From Trichostrongylus colubriformis (Eukaryota > Nematoda > Chromadorea > Rhabditida > Trichostrongylidae), in the NCBI GenBank assembly GCA_963978905.1, contig OZ022256.1, positions 35,055,426 to 35,119,425 on the forward strand: DNA of 64,000 nt. The letters are read 5' to 3'. Of this stretch, positions 1 to 14,000 are shown in pieces (position 1 is the stretch's first letter; the number at the start of each line of letters is the position of its first letter). Made by a program: the position numbers and the translations under genes. Under the pieces are notes generated by a model that worked only from the letters and a program-made list of their open reading frames with translations, did not search any database and was not told where the DNA came from.

Positions 1-1795
1 GCCCACCCAACCAAATCACACCCGGCCTTAGACCAACAGTTTCCAATGGGGAGCTGTTTTCATCATTGCAATGGCTATTTCATTGCATTATCTTCTCTTA
101 TCACAAGCTTCCTTACCCCTGTGAGCACCCACGTTGGAAATTCGTTCGTCTAAGGCTACGTGTCATGTGGTTGGGTGGGTGTGGCTCGGTGGTGTTCAAG
201 CAGACGCGACACCGTGATGGTACACCGTGCAGCCGCAACAAAGGTGCAGCGAGAGCAGTTATCCAAGGAGCTACTTGCCCCAAGAATGTAAGACCTAATC
301 TGATTATGCGTGGTGTGCCTTTGAGCAATGTTTGATGAAATGGCTCAATACTTGTTTTGATGTTGTTTGCCTCGCACTACACTTAATTCGATTATGTACG
401 TTAGTAAGTGGTGCTTCATGGGTTTCCTTTACGCGGTAATAATGAATAATTAATCTATGGAACAGTTTGAAGGGCACTAGTTTCTTTGAAAGAAAACTTT
501 ACGTTATCATCTAAAACTCGACCTACTTATGTGGAATTGCTAGATTTCTCGTTAGACCGCGTTCATACTTTGCGGCGCTAGCGGCAGAGCGTGGCTGCTT
601 GTCTCTGCGGCTTCCCCTTGACCGCCCTGTCTCGTTGCCTGCGTCGTCGTCTGCACCTCCCCTGTGCCACTTGCCTCACTGCCTGATAACACAGCCACTC
701 CCTCCCGGGCAAAATATGAACGCGGCCTCACGTGCATTGCGCAGTAAATCGATGGCAGATTGATGGGCACACTCGCATCACGATTTCTTCGTCTCTCCAC
801 AGGAATTCGTTGTTTAAAAACAGCAAGAAGGAGGAGGGGCAGAGCTCATTACTTGGTGCTCGATATTGCCTGCTCATTTGAGTTCTATGTGAGGTCTAGA
901 GACAACATTGTGATGTGTGCGAAATCTGCTGAACGATATAATAAGCCATTCCGTTCAAACATGCACGAGGCTTCTCGAAAATAAAATGAATGGTATGTGG
1001 GACAGGTTCGGCAGTCGTGAGCGACGTCGATGAACATCGTTGCTATAGGCATCAATTCGGTGCCGGACTGATACCTGCAAAGTGTGATGCCCAAATGCAC
1101 CCTGTTTGACGCTCCTCCGTTTCCTGGACGTGGTTCGGCTGACGGCTGAATGCGGAACGCCGGCTTGGTGGGGAAGGTCCGGAACGCTCCAATTTTTGCG
1201 ATCCGCCACTCGAAGTTCGATTTCATCCGTCCGCTTTTCTGGCGCAGCATAGAAATCATAGGTGTCACATCGTCAAACGCTTGTACCCACTTTTCCTTTG
1301 AAGTACTGCACTAATTTCGCAACACGCTTGGAGAGTGCCAAACCACAAAGCTATTGATCTGGTCCACTACGAATTTGGGCTGCCGATTTTCGCTACATTT
1401 GTGACATTAATTCGATAATTCCGCATTAGTTTCGATCGATAAAGTTTCTCTCGAGTCTTTTAGTTTACTTACACCCACGTTTGCCAAACTGGTGACTAGC
1501 TAGATGCACGTGCTTCACACTAAATCAGCGTAGGTTCTAAGCTGCTCAATTTTTCCTGTAGTCTGTGTAGGTTTGAATGGGAATATCTTTTCGAGAGAGC
1601 ATCACTGGGAGAGTTTCATTCTGTAGAAGCACACCGTAGTAACCTCTACCTGTTTTGGCGATCTCAAAACAGATAAAGTGTATTAAAACCCAGCTGGGCT
1701 CATCACAAGCCCAGGTTCGCAGAAAGACCGTCTTTGGTAATCGCTGAGAAATGTAAACGTATTCGACTTTATCATAAAGAATCCATTCCCCACGA
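1..1795. other. 3' flank of the GH1 gene, no recognised gene
   Basis: No family could be recognised here. The longest open frame is on the minus strand (885-1268, 127 codons). It starts in a segment reading TPMISMLRQKSGRMKSNFEW and could be an exon of a neighbouring gene or repeat debris, and I cannot tell which. Confidence 0.4.
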
Positions 1796-2054
1796 TTATT
1801 CGTTGCTCATAGTATCGTCCCTAATGCTATCGAAAAACTCTTTCAGATATTTCCCGCTTTCCTTGATCGTTCGTTTTCTATCCGAAGAGTCATAGTCGAC
1901 CCTTAAAATGTACGTCAGAACAGTGTAGAAGGGCATTAGAAAAAACGCAGATACCTGTACAAGCCGAATCTTACTGCAAATCCATCGTCCCACTCAAAAT
2001 TGTCCATCAACGACCACACGGTGTAACCGATAACATGACATCCGTTGGCCAGAG
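1796..2054 (-). CDS. GH1 gene exons 10-11 (C-terminus)
   Basis: Exon 10 (2054-1955) encodes [17 protein letters not shown], the conserved C-terminal barrel motif whose Glu and Trp contact the sugar. Exon 11 (1901-1796) encodes [20 protein letters not shown] and ends in TAA after about ten polar residues. The intron between them is 53 bp and the acceptor is ATTTTAAG. No AATAAA was seen close downstream of the stop. Confidence 0.9.
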
Positions 2055-5000
2055 CTATACAGAAATTTTGCAATTAGTGAACGACATGAAAAAAGAAGAA
2101 ACAAGAAAGAATCAGTGAACAGCCTACAAGATTAGCCCTACTCCTCTCTTTATCTTAAAGACACTCCATTAGAGGCATTTGAAAAACTCTCCTTGTGGTC
2201 ATGATGGTCTCGCTGCGCTACGATCCACACTGCCTCGCATCTGCTGTGCGAGTTGCCGCGCGGCAACCTTCGTGGCCAGCTGTCACGGTTCCTCACCGTC
2301 CGATTCTGCCCCTCATCGGCTACTGACGCAGAGGAGATAACAGGGAAGGAGTTGTCGATTGTTTTTCTTTTGTATGCCAACACGAGGTTAGTTGTGGAAT
2401 CTTTATTGGCCTAACGTTTCGACCTTCCCGTCTTCTTCAGAGGCCCAAGATTCCACCAGCGGAGCAGCCGCTCGCGCCTCAATCACATGTGTCAGTAAGG
2501 GCGAATATGAGATGTATTCGCCCTTTGACACATGTGATTGAGGCGCGAGCGGCTGCTCCGCTGGTGGAATCTTGGGCCTCTGAAGAAGACGGGAAGGTCG
2601 AAACGTTAGGCCAATAAAGGTTCCACAACTAACCTCGTGTTGGCATACAAAAGAAAAACAATAGACAACTATGCCGAGGTTTCAAAAAGGGAGAACATGG
2701 GAACTATTAGGGAAGGAGTGTTTCTGGGTTCCCATTTTTCGGGTTTTTGGAACATTTCGATCTTTCTCTGCTGTTGAATTCTGATCACCTCGACATTTCC
2801 ATTTCACAATGTACCAAAACTGCACTTAACGGTTTCTCCAAACTTTCCTCGATCGAGGGCTTTCCTTATTTGATAAGGGCGCTTCTTAGAAGGCAAGAAT
2901 CTGACGAACGTCTGGTGAGTGGTAAAGCAAAAAAGTGTCGAAAAAGTTGTATCAGCATGAGAAACGTTCAATAGCTTTTGAAAGGCTGTGTCGATTTTTC
3001 CTTATGTGACAAGAGGCAGCGAGAAGTGTTCAGAAATCTAGGAAATGAAGTACACCTCCTTCGGCTGTTGAAAGTTGCGACAGCGATTGTGACCGCGACC
3101 TTCCTACTTTGAACATGTCGGAATTGTATAGGTCACACAGTCAAGGTGAAACATTTTCACCCATGTACCTATGCACGCTGAATAAAAGTTATACATAAGC
3201 TTCAAATATGGTAGCTACTAGAGGCTCATCATTCAATCGCTCGCAAATGCTGGGACCCTCATGATTTAAGATTCATTTAGCTCACTAAGCAGCGATTTTC
3301 CAGTGACCCCAATTTTTTTCTTTCCGATGCCGATTCCTTTTTGAAGGGAGGCATCCAGTCGCTACGTAGGGAATGGATACACCCATATTAACTTTATTAA
3401 CCATAGGTACCTTTGGTCTTATTCTTTTTCTCTTACTAGATACAACCCCTTTCCACCCATCCCCTCTGTTTTCATCAACACCACTCACTGATGAGCCTCC
3501 GGTGTTGATGAAAACACAGTGGTTCGTCTGAGGTAGGAGGCGAAACGAACCACCTTTCCTTTCTTCTCACATTTCTCACTAACGTTCCTTTCCCTTTTCC
3601 CTTTTGATCATTCATATGGTTCATTCTGTTTTTTCCTGAATCAACTATTAGCAAACTTTGGGACAACCGGTAGAACTACCTTCTTGCCCCATGCAATATG
3701 CCGCATAGGTCCGATTCCCACTTTTTATCCCTCCAGCACCATCAACTACCTTCTCTATATGACTTACACTAATCTTCAATAGATAGGATGGTGTATTTAC
3801 CATTCTACCACGGGAACGTCCTCAAGAAACGCCCCTCAGCTCGTCGAGCTCTACAAGATGGTACCACAAGTTTTTGATTTTCTCAAACTCGGTACTAGGC
3901 CATTTTTTCACATTCTGAAAAGTTTGAGGGAAAATTTCTTCGGAATTTGATGAACTGGCAGCGATGTCTTCTCATATCCCTGATCCAAGTTCACAGCTGT
4001 GTAGGAATTTCAGAGTTTCACTCATTTCAGACGAATCCCTGTTCCTCGGTGTGGCCCTAAACAGTGCCTCCGTGTATATGCTGTGGAAAAAACCATCTCT
4101 TAATTAATTTTCAGCAGCAGATTCCCCATTGTAACGTACACCGTTCGATTGCTCAGGGGAAATGCTATCGAATACATATAAAAACCTCGGTGTTTATAAA
4201 ATTCTTATTTTCCTCATTTCCAGCCTTCTTCTTTTGTCAGTCGACTTCTCAAGCTCTAGCCCGCCGCATCGATCGACGTGCATGGCCATGGGAATGCTGT
4301 GGCGCCATCGTGACGACCCCGCGTCATTCATGTGCACGGCCGTAGGAAACTGCTCGGCGCTCCGACGGTGTCATCGATCGTGACCGCTCTCCCACATCAT
4401 TTTCCCTCAAACTTTTCAGAATGTGAAAAAATGGAATAGTACCGAATTCGAGAAAATAAAAACTTAGGGTACCTCCTTGTAGAGCTCGGCTAGCTGATCC
4501 TAAAACATATATATGTTTAGTAAAAATAATCAATATCAATCGATTTATGGCGAAAAAAACGATAAAAAACCCGAGAACGCGTTTTCGCGCGATTTTTCAC
4601 ACTCTTACGGCGTTAACTGTAGTTTTGCGATCGGTAGGCAGGATCAGATGGCATTGATTGGTAACTCTTTATCCATTCACTGAGCATGTGATTCTTATAT
4701 ACTGGTGGTTTCTGCAAGCATGCACCCCCCCCCCCTATTTGGTATTTTGCCTTGTCTAGGGGGTCAATACGCTTCAGTGCTCGTGGTAGCGTATTAGAGA
4801 TTAGATACTAGCACACTCGCTTAGCTACAAAAATCCATAAAGCATCTAGACCATTCATGGAGATCGCCATATCAAATGAAACATGCAATTATTTGGATTG
4901 CTTAACAATTTGGCTGTCGACATATTCTTGCAAGTTACATCAGAACACAAACCAAATATGCTCGTCCTGCGACACTAAGCGATACACTCTAACTACAGTG

Positions 5001-8000
5001 GTTGTACTACGCGGTTAGCGGTGAATAAGATTACCCATCTATTGGCCAGTGACTCTTTACAGCCCTTATCATTATCAGATTTGATCCGATCATCGATGTT
5101 GCTGAACCACTCCCTACAACAGCCATGGGGGTGAACACTACTCTGTGCTCTATCAAATCTTATTTGCCGTTATCAATTTGGAAATCTACCATTAATGTCT
5201 CCGTTCCACTTCGCAGAATACGTATGAATGTCAACGCTCTAGGATCGAAGCAGAAAGTGAAATGGATTTGGCGACATTTGCCCTCTTACGACCCTTATCA
5301 AAATTTATCAACCGCTATTATTGAATGTCCTAGTCCCACCCCGCATAATATCTATGAGTGTCGACGCTTGAAAGCAGCATTGGGGGAAAGTCGGACGAAA
5401 AGTAAAAGAAGTAGCGAATGTGAAAGTCGAGATGCCTAGTAACAGGACAGTGAAGAAGGACGACCTGTCCGTCAAGGGGGGAGTACTCTGATCTAGTTGT
5501 AAACACAAGGGAATGTTTGAATATGACAGCATCTATTTTTTAGAGTGAGCTTCAAGCGCGCTGCAATACTTTCGATCCTGCTGCATCTCCTTGGCCGCTC
5601 CCACCCCAGCCAATCGGGAATGTCATCCGGAGGCGGGATCGACTTATCAAGAGGCGGGATAGATAGGCGATCGCGGCTTTTTTCGGCGTTTCTACAGCTC
5701 GGAGGGGCGCTTTTTCACCGGGATTTCGCCACAGATAGCCTTCTTAGGCCCAGAACTACCATGTGAGCGACTTCTTGTAAGGATTTCTCCATTACCACAT
5801 TACCCCTAATGCTGTCCTTAAATGGTAGGTTTGGAAGCCCGTGGCACGCGAGCCAGACGTTCTCGAGCAATACCAGTGTGATTTTCGTGTTCAGGGAGTC
5901 AAATGACCCAGAAGACAAGTTTTTTTTTTGAAAACTTGACCAAATTTCAGAAAATATCCTTCGAATTTTCTATTTTTTTCGGTATTTTGGAAAATTGGCC
6001 TATTGGGTGGCAATCCATTCAACAAAGGAGAATTCGTCGACCTTTGCCGGGCAAATGCACTTACTTCTGTTTGGCACTTGTTATGTACGTACATTTTTTG
6101 TTATGGGCATCTAATAGATATGTCTAGGTTTTCTCTTTCATTTTATGGCTTCTTTATAGAAAGTTTCAAAGAAAATATGTATATTACTTGCGACGTGGCC
6201 ACCCCTAATATTCCGAAGTTTAGCCAAAAACTCGGTGGTTAAAAATTTGCACAGAGGCGTTATTCGACATTCGAAGTGCGAATATCATATTCGTTTTGCG
6301 AAATAACGTCAATTTCGCAATCAGTACGCTATGGGAGTCTGCTCAATCAAAAAAGTGGATCGCGGACTTTTCTGCGATTTTGAATATAGGAATAGTGAGG
6401 TACACAGGAAAGGAATATAACACTTACTGGACCTGGCATTCGCTTGCAGTGTATTTGAGCCGGCTTTCGTCGAAAAACGGCCTTATTACTTTGCTTAGAG
6501 AATCGTTCTGCAAATTTGGAATGCAGAATTGAGATCGGCGTCCAAAATACATCAGACCATATTTACCCCAGTCCGAATGGCAACTTCGGCCTCGGGTCCT
6601 TCCCTTGTTAGTGCTCCCGTAGTCCTTCTACGCTGGCTGACGCCGCACTAAGTGTCAGCACAGAAGGAAGATACGTGAGTGTGAAAGCCAGCAGAAGAAC
6701 GCTACTTCAAACTAGGTCATCTAAAGGTGATCGAGCCCATGAAAGCGAACACAATTGTTCCATTATGTCGCGGTCATCAGATTCGGAAAAATGGTAATGG
6801 AGCACATCAGAGGATTAAAGGGCTTCACCTTCACAACTAATGGGTTGCACTTATGAGATGGGTCCACTCGCGCAATGTTTCCTCTAAACCACATTCTGAG
6901 CAACTTCTGTTCAGATTACCATACCTTGGCGTAGCTTGCTCCTAGCAATCCCTAGCGACGCACGAGGTATTTCGCGTGGCTAAAACGGGTGATGGATTGA
7001 ATCCATCATCAATTCATAATTAGAGGGGATGAAATAACTCAAATCTGGCAAATTTAGCGACTTTTTTTTCAAGAGGCTCGGTCAGATAAGGATAAAAATG
7101 CTGGTTCTTTGAGCATTTCTGTTGCAGTTTTCACCCAAGAACTGAGAACAATTGTAGACCGTCCACCCACCTCAACTATCAACAAACACAACATTATATG
7201 ATTAGCAAGCGTAGCAATGTTTCTGAAACAAAGGGGGAACTCACCGTGCTTGACGGCCTCGATGTGTCCTTTTAAGTAACGAATTCGATGTTTGTCCGCG
7301 AGCGGATCAACGCCTTCATTCTAGAAAGGGCAGTTGAAAATATCTCGACACAGAGGGTGGATAAGTATGGACCTCCTTTCCTATGACATCAGCACAGCCG
7401 TTCTCTGTTATGAGAACAGGAATACCGTAAAACTGCTGAATGTACTGAAGAAGCTCCGATAGTCCTTCAGGTGCATATCGTAGCCACATTCGCTCACCAG
7501 AAATTCTTCAAACGTTGTGCACAGTAACGTATAAATGCAAATACTTAAGAAAAAGGCCACTAATAGATCAAGAGGTCGCGATTAAGAATTGAATTGGACT
7601 AATTCGAAACTAACTTTTCCCAAGGGCCTTTCAGATAATCAAAACGAGCGTCTTTTTCTAACTGTGAGCGTCCTTCGCCTTCACATACCTCTTCGCTTAT
7701 ATAGTAGTTGATGCCGAGAAATTCAGCCGATCCTAAATGAGGGTATCTATTTCCATTACTTATCACATTGTGACTGATAGGGTCAAACTGATTCGAATAT
7801 ATAGGAATTCTTCGAGAATAAACTTCTCGAATCTCAAGTTAAACTTCATTTATTCGGCTGAAAGTTCAACGCTTCGCTTTCACCAAATTTGGAGCGAAGC
7901 CTACCTTGAGGAACAAAGGAAGTACGCTCCGATCTTGTAGAAATGCAGTTCGAATGAGTATGAGATCCAGAGTCGAGGAGTGATCAAACGCTCGTTTACA

Positions 8001-11000
8001 TATCTCGTATAAAGCACGTTACATATACATGTACATACACATATACATAAACACATGCTCATAAACACATGCTGGCGACATGTGGGGTGGCACACCTTTG
8101 AGCGCTACGCCAGCACAACTTGTACGCCTGTATGGAATGCATTCCGGTCAAAAGCTGTTTCGAAGTATGCAGAAGCACCGGGTTCTTTATCATCATAATA
8201 TAATTGGGTTGGGGAATAAGTCCCCGCCGTTTTTTTTCAACCCCGTTTTTCACATTGTTCCCTTCATCTGTCCACAGAGCTTCTAGATGTTTTCGATAGA
8301 GCTTTTTCTGCTCTACAAAAAGCTACGATCTGTTTTTCGATTCCTCCGACTACCTATTATTTATGAGGTTTGGAANNNNNNNNNNNNNNNNNNNNNNNNN
8401 NNNNNNNNNNNNNNNNNNNNNNNNNNNNNNNNNNNNNNNNNNNNNNNNNNNNNNNNNNNNNNNNNNNNNNNNNNNNNNNNNNNNNNNNNNNNNNNNNNNN
8501 NNNNNNNNNNNNNNNNNNNNNNNNNNNNNNNNNNNNNNNNNNNNNNNNNNNNNNNNNNNNNNNNNNNNNNNNNNNTTGAGACGTGGTACGTTACGGTGCT
8601 CAGTGCGTATCCTCCTACGACGTTCTGGTATAGCATAGCCGTTTGACACAGCTATGTCAGAAGCTAGACGTATAGACTCTCGCCGCTCTGTCGTACCTGT
8701 GCACACATTTGCAGCCGTCTTGAACATGTTCTTAACAGCTGCATGTTTCACAGTCGTGGGATGTGCAGATGTGGCGTGAATTGAATTCACAGGTACGACA
8801 GAGCGGCGACAGTCTATACTATACGTCTAGCTTCTGACATAGCTGTATCAAACGGCTATGCTATACGAACGTCGTAGGAGGATACGCACTGAGCACCGTA
8901 ACGTACCACGTCTCAACAAGGTTCCCTTATGCATACCTTTCATCTCTGACAGAGTAACTGCTGCAATCCAAAGATGCCTTGTTCAAGCACAGCTGGATGA
9001 TGATGTCGTCTTAGTGAATATCCCTAACGGCAACATCAAAAGCCAACTCGTGCGAAATAGGCTTTACGATAAGCGTTGCGTGTCAGAGAATTGTGTTACA
9101 TGCCCGTATGGTACAACTGGGGATTGCGCCAAAATAGGTGTAATCTATCAAACTGAATGTCGGACATGTAACGCAACTTACATTAGGGAAACTGGAAGAA
9201 GACTAGCAATACGTATAAAGGAACATCTTGCTGGTAAAAGACTAGGTAACACAAGAACACCTCTGGGAAAGCACATGACCGAGGAGCATGGCGGAAACGA
9301 CTTTGATGTGAAGTGCAGTATTCTAGCATGCGAGACTGAGATTTCTGCCAGGAAAGTGCTTGAAGCGTTTTGGATTTCTGCAAGAAATCCAAGAATGAAC
9401 AACCGAAATGAGTGCTTATCCATTACGAATGATCTCTTGCCATTTGCGCCACATTGCGAGCTACTGATATGAGGGGAAGACATGCATGTCCCCTTTATCC
9501 TACTATATATAATTCGCTTAGTATGTCTGTGTGTGTGTGTGTGTGTCTGTCCGTCTGTCACGAAATTCATATCTCACCTCGCAGTAAAGCTGGGACCATG
9601 AATTTTACAAGTGATGTGAGGGGTGGCAAGGGGACACTAATGGTGGTGGACCGAAAGTGATTGCTACTGATAAGGGCTGATAAGGAGCCTCGGAAGACAA
9701 ATGTCGCCAGATCCGTTTCGCCTTTCGCGTTGATGCAAGAGCGCTGGCACTCATAAGTGTTTAGCAGGAGGGGCCAGGGACATTAATGGTGGGTGACTCG
9801 CATTGATAACGGCTGATAAGATTCGATAAGGAGCGTAAAAAGGCTAGAGTAGTCAGATCCGTTCCGCTTTTCGCACAGGTCGCGGAGCGTTCATACTCAC
9901 AGGTGTTTTGCGTAGTGGGACGGGTACATTGATGGTGGGTGATTCAGCTCGATAACGGTTGATAAGATTCGATAAGGAGCGCAAAAAGGCTAAAGTCGTC
10001 GAATCCGTTTTGGTTTTCGCATTGATCCTGGGGCGCTCATACTCACAGGTCTCCTGCGGAATGGGACGGGGACATTAATGGTGGATGACCCGCATCGATA
10101 ACGGTTGATAAGATTCGATAAGGAGCGTAAAAAGGCTAGAGTAGTCAAATCCGTTCCGCTTTTCGTACAGGTCGCGGAGCGGTCATACTCACAAGTGTTT
10201 TGCGGGGTGGGACGGGGACATTGGTGGTGGGTGATCCACATTGATAACGGTTGATAAGATTCGATAATGAGCGTAAAAAGGCCAGAGCCGTCCAATCCAT
10301 TTTACCTTTCGGGTTGATCCCAGAGCGTTCATACTCACATAGTGTTTTGTGGAGTGGGACAGGGACATTGATGGCGGGTGATCCACCTTGATAGCGGTTG
10401 ATAAGATTTGATGAGGAGCATGATGATGAAGGCAAATGTCGTCAAATTCGTTTCGCCTTCCGTGTTGATCCAAGAGCGCCGACACTCATAGCTGTTTAGC
10501 AGGGTGGACGGGCACATCTATGGTGGGTGTTCAAAATTGATAATGGCTGATAAGATTCGATAAGAAGCGCGAGAAGGGAAATGTCATCAAGGCCGGTTCG
10601 CTTTTGCGGCTAACAGCGGAATGTTCACATTCGCAGGTATTGTAGGGTACGGGGACCTCAATGGTATTGTTGGGTACAAGGGCCTCAGTGATTCGAAATC
10701 GGCTCACAGTGGCTGATAAGGAACCGTTAGGAATTAGATGGGATAAAATCCTTCACACCGTTTACTACTACTATATGATCGCTCTAGCAAAAGCGTCTGA
10801 GTCTCGGTGTCATTGGGTGAACACATTTTATGTTCTGATATCACTCGCCGATGTATCGACCGCTGACCGCATGGCGTTCCAAAAAATGGTGCATTTCCCT
10901 TGATACTGCGATCTACACTGATAGTCATGATACACCTATATTTGTGATAGCAAAGCAAGCGTTTCTTTGGGAATCATTTTCTAATGCGGTACTGGCAGCA

Positions 11001-14000
11001 CCACTGGGTATCGACCGCTAGACTACACAAAATTCCAAATAGTGAAGGATATTTACGAAAACGATAAACATTGATAAGCGGGATATGGATCTACCATCAA
11101 TGTGTAGGAATTAGATGCTCAGCAAGTGAACAAATTTTTTCCAATCGATGCATTCGAATACAAAACTATCGATCTCCAAACTATCCAGACTCCCAATGAT
11201 GACCTAAACCAGTTGGCTGGCGCACACTACTGCGCGCGATTCATGTCGATAACGTGCAAAATGGGTTCGATGCAAAGCGAGTGATGTATATTAATATCGG
11301 AAAGCTTTTTTTTCATCACGCCATCTTCTCTTCTTTTTTCCAGTTCTATAGCTCAGCTGAAAGCAGAGGAAGGGAAATTTCGCTCAATTCCATATATAAC
11401 TGTGGACGTGCCGATCAAACACATTTTGCACAATATTGCCATGAATCGCGCGCAGTAGTGTGCGCCAGCCAACTGGTACTATATATAAGGACAGCATGAC
11501 ATCCTCATTCACTGACGACAACTGACACGGAGTGGCGGCGTTCCACTCTCGCGGTGGTGGATTGGTGAGTTATATTCTTTCGTACAGGGTTTTCTCCGGC
11601 GGTTCCTTGATGTTTCGTCAGAACCGCTAGAGGGATGAGGCGTTTGATGGTGTAGTGGACTAAATCCTTTATCTTGAGCCACGTTTAGGCCTTTGAGGAA
11701 GACGATCTGGTCGAAACGTTAGGCCGATAATAAAGTTTCCACCTAACAACCTCGTTGGCACACTAGAAAATTATAAACAACTTCAATGCCGAGGTTTCAA
11801 GATGAGAGAAGTTGGAATTTAATACGAGACGTATCTTCGTATATAGTTTAGGATACAGCGAGTGAAGACTTTATATAGCACTGGCAGTAGAGTGATTGGA
11901 CGGTAATTCTACAAGTCTTCTTTGTCTCCATTCTTGAACAGTAGAACTGTTTTTGATCGCCTCCAAGCAATTGGTACCTCGCACTTCGTTAGATAGCGCG
12001 TGTATCTCGCTGCTAATGATGAGTATAGTGGCGTACCGCAAGCTCGTAAGAGTTCTACTGTGATTCCATTGCTGCCAGGCGACTTTCCCAAAGGCATGCT
12101 ATCGATGGCATGACCCACCTCTGAAGACAGGATTGGTAGAACATCCTCTTCAGTATCCGAACTTTCCGGAGGGGGGGGGGGGGGTACGTGGCCTGATTTG
12201 TAAAGATCGGGGTAGAATCCGACAAGTAATCCTTCCATTTCCGGTCTCGACGAAGTGCGGCTGCCATCGGGACCCTTCAAGCACGGAATCGTCAGATGGT
12301 ACTCGGCCAAGCTTCTTCTAGCCCTCCTTAGACTGCTTTTCTTCTCGGCTTCCCTCAGCAACCTGGTACGGGTGTAGTTGGTATGGTCTTCGATGACTTT
12401 CTTCCTGCACAACCTGCTGAGGATCGTGTACTCCACATGATTGGCGCTGCGATCCATTTGTCTTCGCTTCTCTAGCAGGGTCCGTGTAGGAAAGGAGATG
12501 CGGCATCCGTGGTGAGTGGGGGCGTTGTAGCGACAGCGATTCCTTATTCCACTTACTGTGTTCACAAGCGATTCGCAGTCGTTGTCGAGATCCCCTTGCA
12601 TCGCGAAATTTTCCTCCATTGCCATCGTACCTGCGGCAGCTGTGTCGAGAATAGTTGCAGGTGGTCTTCTGGACAAGACGCGAGCAAGTCGTGTACGTCC
12701 ACGATCGAAGTGAAATCGACTCTCAACAGTCGATGATCGCTGCCAGTGTTGAACGAAGGAACAACGGCCACGTCTGTCATTGTTTTGCGACTGCAGATGT
12801 AGTCCAGCTCGTGGTGCTGTCCGCTTGGGGCGATGTGCGCCCATTTCCTATGTCGTGCTTTGTAGAATTGGCTGTTTCCATGGTAGAAATGGAACGTTTC
12901 GCAGAAGTTTACCAGCCTCAGCCCAGCTTCGTTTCTTTCTTCGTTCGAGTGGGGTCCAACAAAGATTTCGCTAGCATTCCGTGAGCCTGCTCTTGCGTTA
13001 AAGTCACCACTGATGAATGTATGAACAGTTTCTCGACCTTGCAAGGTCGGCAAGTTCTTCGTAGAATTCCTCGTGCTCCACATCTTACCTATCGGCGGTC
13101 GGTGCATACACTTGTATTACGGCTATGTTAGTATCCTTTGAGAGAGAGGCTGTCAGCACCGCTAGTCGATGTCCGTAGAACGTGACGTTAGTGACATATT
13201 TGGCGAACCGCGGTGCCACGATGAAGCCGACTCCTCCAGATGTTGTACCGGGTTTCCGTGCACCAAGATAAACAGCTTTTCCGTCCGTCCAAGTGCAAGA
13301 CATAGACTCCTTCCTCTTCGTTTCACAGAGTCCGATAATATCGTAGTTGATCCGTTTAGCTTCATCAATGAGTGCCGAAAGCTGAGCAAACTGATGCTGC
13401 AACAATTGTATGTGCAAAAAATCAGATGGCTCGCTCTGGTCCGTTTCCTGTGGTAGCCTTCGGCCCTGAGATTTCTTCGCCTTTGGCTGTTTTCATATCC
13501 AGCGCTACCGGACTGGGCAAGGACAGCCTGCACGGGACTAAGGCGATGGTTAGAAGTAGTTTGAGCAACTTGTGTCCCACAGGATAGCCTCACTGGGGCG
13601 TTCCTGTTGCTCAATGAAGCGGCCGTACTACCATGAGCTTGGGCAATTTGGGTTCTTTGGTCGTGAAGGCCAGTATGGGGTTCCGGCCCAACCCTACCCA
13701 TTATTCCAGCCTTCGCTACAAGCTCGCACACCACGGCAAGGTAGAACCCATGTGCGAAGCTTGTTGAATTGTCGGTGTTATAAGCACAATGTCGTCGGCA
13801 GAGCGAAGGTGGTGTAGATGCCGGCCATCGACCTTCATTTCCATGCCTTCCCATCCCAATTGACGCATGACGTTCTCGAGATCTTGTATAGTGGGGAGAT
13901 CCTAGTCGTGAAGTTGCTATAGAGTTACGAAGTACTCTCATGCATGTACTGAGTAGGCACACCGTGGTTTCCCAGTGCTTTGATAACCGCTTCTGTCTCA

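Larger units (their letters stand above)
2356..2662. repeat. Near-perfect palindrome made of two PLE termini
   Basis: Two arms of about 149 bp (2356-2504 and 2512-2662) are reverse complements with only a few mismatches. Each arm carries the same terminal motif: CTGAAGA, a short stem, CGAAACGTTAGGCC, then the segment leading to CTCGTGTTGGCATAC. The right arm runs on into TGCCGAGGTTTCAA (to about 2690). The same ending is found after the PLE at 11791-11800, which ties this palindrome to PLE tails. Confidence 0.75.
2055..7244 (-). other. Intron 9 of the GH1 gene (5.2 kb), repeat-filled
   Basis: The donor is GTGAGTTC at 7244 and the acceptor is TCTGTATAG ending at 2055. The intron contains the PLE palindrome (2356-2662), paired hairpins (3467-3552), a foldback element (3837-4496) and Helitron-derived repeat debris (about 4980-5370). 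I see no gene in the remaining 5620-7244 stretch. Confidence 0.8.

Noticed and set aside
9990..10485. Overlapping minus frames of 96-101 codons
   Set aside because: They are read through the ~150-bp Helitron minisatellite; similar frames appear at 16664 and 21999 for the same reason.
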